Assembly (NCBI GenBank): GCA_012719195.1
Contig: JAAYAV010000170.1
Coordinates: 1-8,877 of the forward strand
Direction: 5' to 3'
Length of the DNA stretch: 8,877 bases
Source of the DNA: Anaerolineae bacterium
GTDB taxonomy: Bacteria > Chloroflexota > Anaerolineae > DRVO01
The notes below the pieces were generated by a model that made no database searches, had not been told where the DNA came from, and saw nothing but the letters and a program-made list of their open reading frames with translations. Made by a program: the position numbers and the translations under genes. Numbering within the stretch: the first letter of the stretch is position 1; every line of letters begins with the position of its first letter. Shown in pieces: positions 6,377-8,877 of this stretch.

Positions 6377-7099
6377 CTACCAGGCGGTGCCGGAGAGGAA
6401 GCCCCAGACGTAGTAGGCCGTCTGCAGCAGGAAGGTGATCACCGGTACCGGACCGGCGCCGCCCCGCGACAGCAACAGGCGCGGCCCGCCATAGAAGAGC
6501 ACGAAGAAGGCGTAGACCCCCAGGAAGACCAGCCCCTGGGCGCCGGCCGAAAGCCCCACGTAGGGGACGGCGTCGGCAAAAAGGGCCTCCCAGTGGCCGA
6601 CGGAGGCGATGAGCATGAGGTCGGTGGCCAGCAGCATGAGCAGCCGCTGCCCGAGCGGCACCCATCCCAGTTGCGGCTCCGCCGGCCGAACCGGCACCAC
6701 CAGCACGAGCATGTAGCCGAAGACCAGCAGCAGAGCGGCCATCAGCGCCGCTATGGTCAGCAGGGACCCGGCCAGCCCGGTCAGATCCAGCTCCATGAGC
6801 GTGTCCACACTGAAGCCGGAGGAGGAGGCGGCCATGTAGGCGACCAGAATGCCGAACAAAACGGCCAGCGCCGTGGCCACCGTGCCGGCGACCGTGTTAG
6901 CGCTGACGGCCCCGTACCGACGGAGCAGGTAGACGGCGAGGCAGAAGGCGAGGTAGAGCCCGACGATGAGGGCCGCGTTCAGCGGGGACGGAGCCTGAAA
7001 GCGGCCGGTGAACCAGGGCAGCAGCCAGAAGGAGAGCAGCATGGCGGCCGCATCGGCGAGCACGGCAGCCGCGGCCGTCAGGGTTCCGCCGCGGCTCAT
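6377..7099 (-). CDS. Integral membrane protein of unknown function
   Basis: A 240-residue, very hydrophobic protein that I do not recognise. Likely membrane segments lie at about residues 8-30, 40-60, 68-92, 107-136, 152-168, 185-204 and 217-236, so six or seven spans. A short polar stretch at 93-106 and a longer one at 137-151 separate them. Charged clusters (R60-R61, R206, R212) could set topology. No catalytic motif, signal or metal-binding pattern stands out. The ATG at 7099 is supported by GGAG (7106-7109) 6 nt upstream. It reads away from the URO-D gene at 7300 and is separated from the NYN gene by 224 nt, so it is probably transcribed alone. A weak extended -10 (TGC plus TATCCT, 7188-7193 and just above) lacks a -35 match. 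The hydrophobic, alanine/leucine-rich composition and good start site make it a real gene, but function cannot be assigned. Confidence 0.75.
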   Translation of the reverse strand: MSRGGTLTAAAAVLADAAAMLLSFWLLPWFTGRFQAPSPLNAALIVGLYLAFCLAVYLLRRYGAVSANTVAGTVATALAVLFGILVAYMAASSSGFSVDTLMELDLTGLAGSLLTIAALMAALLLVFGYMLVLVVPVRPAEPQLGWVPLGQRLLMLLATDLMLIASVGHWEALFADAVPYVGLSAGAQGLVFLGVYAFFVLFYGGPRLLLSRGGAGPVPVITFLLQTAYYVWGFLSGTAW

Positions 7100-7238
7100 G
7101 ACATGCTCCGTCGTCGCGGACGGGCAGGCTTAGGGGTAACGGCTCGGCACATGGTGCAGCCCCGTGACATCGGTCTCGGTGGGGGCCAGGATAGCACCGG
7201 TCCGGCCGCCCTCGCTAGGCCGAGTGCAGGCCCGTTCC

Positions 7239-7267
7239 TTGTCGTAGCCGCCTGGCGCCCATATGAT
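7239..7267 (+). promoter_or_regulatory. Predicted promoter of the URO-D family gene
   Basis: TTGTCG (7239-7244) and TATGAT (7262-7267, five of six consensus bases) are 17 nt apart. Predicted start near 7274 gives a leader of about 26 nt, like the TA promoter. It lies in the 200-nt divergent gap shared with the membrane-protein gene. Confidence 0.55.
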
Positions 7268-7299
7268 CGCCCCATGATGATCACCCCCGGGAGGACTCC

Positions 7300-8478
7300 A
7301 TGAACTCGCGTGAGCGCATTGACCACGCCATGCATCACCGTCTACCCGATCGGGTGCCGGTTATGTGCCAGCTGGCCCTCGGTCACTACTTCCTCAACAC
7401 GGACGTACCTCCGCACGAGATCTGGTTCACCAGCGACGGCTTCGCCCGGGCTGCTGTCGAGCTGCAGCGCCGCTACCGCTTCGACGGCGTCCTACTCAAC
7501 CTGCCCGGCCGCCCGGCCGACCTGCTGGACCAGGTGGCCAACATCGAGCCGACCGCCGACGGCACCCGCCTCACCTGGAAGAATGGTTTCGTCACCCTCT
7601 TCCCCCCCGACGACAACCCACAGTACACCCCCGCCGACCCCACACAGCCGCAGCGGGGCGACTTCGACAGCGTTGACCCGGACAGGCTGGACCTTCTCGA
7701 TGAGCTGCCGGGATACCTCTGGAACACCTACCACGTGCCCTGGCTGGACGGGACGACGGAGAGGGGAGTGCTGAGTGGCGTGCCCGCCTACTTCCTGCGC
7801 ACCCTCGACGCGGTGCGGGATTTGGTGGGGGACGAGGTCTCCGTCCACGGCGAGGTGTTCTCCCCCTTCACCCACTTCATGGAGTTGTTCGGCTACGAGA
7901 GCGCCCTCATGAACCTGATCATGGACGGGGGCAAGGCGCACGCCATCCTTGACCGGCTTACCGAAGGCTGTGTCGTCTGGGCGCAGGCGCAGGCTCGCCA
8001 CGGCGCCGATGTGGTGCTGATCTCCTCCGCTTTTGCCGGGGCGCCCTTCGCCTCCCGCCGCATCTATCAGGAGTTCGTGGTGCCCTACGAGCGCCGCGTC
8101 ACCGACGCCATCCGCGCTGAGGGAGTGCCGGTCTACACCCACTCCTGCGGCAGCATCGGCGATCGGCTGGACCTAATGGTGGAGACGGGCACCATGGGCA
8201 TTGACACCCTCGATCCGCCGCCCCTGGGAGACGGTGACCTGGCGGCAGCCAAGCGCGACTTCGGCGACAAGCTCTTCACTAAGGGCAACCTGAACGCGGT
8301 CGCCATGCTGGCGATGAAGACCAAGGAAGAAGTGGTGGACTACGTGTCCGGGGTGCTGCGGACGGGGATGCCGGGCGGCGGCTACATCCTGAGCACGTCC
8401 TGCTCCGTATCGCCCAAGATGCAGCCTTGGAAGCTCGAGCTGCTCACGCCCCTGGCCGAGGAGCTCGGGCGCTACTAG
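7300..8478 (+). CDS. URO-D superfamily protein, MtaA/MtbA-like methyltransferase type
   Basis: A complete 392-residue protein; the ATG at 7300 has GGGAGG (7289-7294) 5 nt upstream. The N-terminus (N-S-R-E-R-I-D-H-A-M ... P-D-R-V-P-V) is the typical opening of uroporphyrinogen decarboxylase superfamily proteins, and length fits the TIM-barrel family. Later landmarks are F-S-P-F-T, G-A-D-V-V-L-I-S, V-Y-T-H-S-C-G, G-N-L-N-A and G-G-G-Y-I-L-S-T-S-C. His281, Cys283 and Cys368 reproduce the H-x-C...C zinc site of MtaA/MtbA-type corrinoid:thiol methyltransferases, in which zinc activates the methyl-accepting thiol. True HemE enzymes lack this triad, so porphyrin decarboxylation is unlikely. The expected chemistry is methyl transfer to or from a corrinoid protein, but no corrinoid protein is in the window and the substrate is unknown. 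A second family member converges from the right. Confidence 0.85.
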   Translation: MNSRERIDHAMHHRLPDRVPVMCQLALGHYFLNTDVPPHEIWFTSDGFARAAVELQRRYRFDGVLLNLPGRPADLLDQVANIEPTADGTRLTWKNGFVTLFPPDDNPQYTPADPTQPQRGDFDSVDPDRLDLLDELPGYLWNTYHVPWLDGTTERGVLSGVPAYFLRTLDAVRDLVGDEVSVHGEVFSPFTHFMELFGYESALMNLIMDGGKAHAILDRLTEGCVVWAQAQARHGADVVLISSAFAGAPFASRRIYQEFVVPYERRVTDAIRAEGVPVYTHSCGSIGDRLDLMVETGTMGIDTLDPPPLGDGDLAAAKRDFGDKLFTKGNLNAVAMLAMKTKEEVVDYVSGVLRTGMPGGGYILSTSCSVSPKMQPWKLELLTPLAEELGRY

Positions 8479-8503
8479 CGCCGCCGCCCGAGAGCGAGAC
8501 AGA

Positions 8504-8533
8504 GGCAGCGGACCTCTTCGGAGGTCCGCTGCC
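8504..8533. terminator. 13-bp hairpin with UUCG tetraloop between convergent genes
   Basis: A perfect 13-bp stem (8504-8516 with 8521-8533) closes a TTCG loop in the C(UUCG)G context, one of the most stable RNA tetraloops. It starts 26 nt after the plus-strand stop. No U run follows on the plus strand. On the minus strand it is followed by T-rich TCTGTCTCGCTCT, so it may serve both genes. Confidence 0.7.
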
Positions 8534-8536
8534 GGT

Positions 8537-8561
8537 GAGCCGCCCGGCATCGGGGCGGCTC
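8537..8561. terminator. Second hairpin of the tandem convergent terminator
   Basis: GAGCCGCCC (8537-8545) and GGGCGGCTC (8553-8561) form a 9-bp stem with a 7-nt loop, followed on the plus strand by CATCTTTCT. Only 3 nt separate it from the UUCG hairpin, and it lies 19 nt past the minus-strand stop. Confidence 0.65.
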
Positions 8562-8580
8562 CATCTTTCTGAGGCCGATC

Positions 8581-8877
8581 TCAGGGGACTGTCTGGCCGG
8601 CCTGGGCCAGGAAGGCCTCCACCACCGCCGCCGCGTTCTCGGTGCTCGTCTCCGGCTGGATGGCCTTGGCCGGACCGAGGATGTAGCCGCCGCCGCGGCC
8701 CATCTCCCGGCAGAGGCGCTCCACCTCGGCGTGGATCTCGGCCGGGGTGCCCCAGGGGATGGTGGACTGGGAGCCGAGGCCGCCCCAGAAAGCCATCTTG
8801 TCGCCGTAGCGCTTCTTGAGCTCGTAGGGATCCATGGCCTCGGGCTGCACGCTCTCCAGGCAGTCCAGGCCGATCTC
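8581..8877 (-). CDS. URO-D superfamily protein, C-terminal part (5' end outside window)
   Basis: The minus-strand frame is open from the right edge to the TGA at 8581-8583, giving 98 residues. The frame continues past the internal ATG-like codons, so the real start lies beyond 8877. The run D-C-L-E-S-V-Q-P-E-A-M-D, then K-K-R-Y-G-D-K-M-A-F-W-G-G, then T-P-A-E-I, then G-G-G-Y-I-L and the ending P-E-T-S-T-E-N is the standard C-terminal third of URO-D superfamily proteins of the kind often found in multiple copies in Chloroflexota and Armatimonadota. The position matching Cys368 of the other family member is Lys (codon 8665-8667; G-P-A-K-A-I-Q-P-E), so this paralogue probably lacks the three-ligand zinc site. 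Whether it is a methyltransferase or has another role cannot be judged from this fragment. Confidence 0.85.
   Translation of the reverse strand, partial: EIGLDCLESVQPEAMDPYELKKRYGDKMAFWGGLGSQSTIPWGTPAEIHAEVERLCREMGRGGGYILGPAKAIQPETSTENAAAVVEAFLAQAGQTVP

Noticed and set aside
7188..7196. Extended -10 (TGC-TATCCT on the minus strand) for the membrane-protein gene
   Set aside because: There is no -35 match at the expected distance (AGCGAG), so it is not listed as a promoter.
6353..7303. Open frame of 316 codons on the plus strand, opposite the membrane-protein gene
   Set aside because: The product is rich in Q/G/H/R with no domain, and the opposite strand encodes a coherent hydrophobic protein with a proper ribosome site.
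7492..8142. Open frame of 216 codons on the minus strand within the URO-D gene
   Set aside because: It is in codon register opposite a conserved URO-D superfamily gene and its product has no recognisable motif.
7300..8478. hemE (uroporphyrinogen decarboxylase of heme synthesis)
   Set aside because: The H-x-C and distal Cys zinc ligands are typical of MtaA/MtbA-like methyltransferases, and no other heme-pathway gene is nearby.

Overview
The window is GC-rich bacterial chromosomal DNA with a compact layout. Shine-Dalgarno sequences are recognisable and at least four promoters fit the sigma70 pattern with a 17-nt spacer. The gene content (heparinase-like enzyme, large secreted VWA/PPC protein, NYN nuclease fused to a cold-shock domain, two uroporphyrinogen-decarboxylase-superfamily methyltransferase-like proteins, VapBC-type toxin-antitoxin pair) would fit a Chloroflexota (Anaerolineae-like) or Armatimonadota-like organism. 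That assignment is an inference from gene style; no ribosomal or other phylogenetic marker lies in the window.

Layout, left to right. Bases 1-549 (+) are the C-terminal end of a heparinase II/III-like protein. Bases 626-1499 (+) form a self-contained toxin-antitoxin transcription unit: promoter with an overlapping palindrome, AbrB-type antitoxin, overlapping PIN-domain toxin, and a strong intrinsic terminator. Three genes then read on the minus strand, each apparently with its own expression signals. They are a membrane protein of unknown function (7099 to 6377), an NYN ribonuclease-like protein with a C-terminal cold-shock domain (6152 to 5184), and a 1173-residue secreted protein (5049 to 1528). 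The secreted protein has a TIG domain, a beta-sandwich domain, a von Willebrand A domain and four PPC repeats with an exact 121-residue period. Bases 7300-8478 (+) encode a complete URO-D superfamily protein with a zinc-ligand signature. Converging on it from the right edge (8877 to 8581, minus) is the C-terminal end of a second URO-D paralogue that has lost one of those ligands. Two strong hairpins separate the convergent pair.

There is no evidence that these genes form one pathway. The TA pair is an autonomous module. The two URO-D proteins are plausibly part of C1/methyl-group or methoxylated-compound metabolism, and the heparinase-like and secreted proteins concern the extracellular environment. 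The most unusual architectures are the NYN-acidic linker-cold-shock fusion and the TIG/VWA/4xPPC secreted protein. I saw no CRISPR array, tRNA, rRNA, transposase or phage gene.
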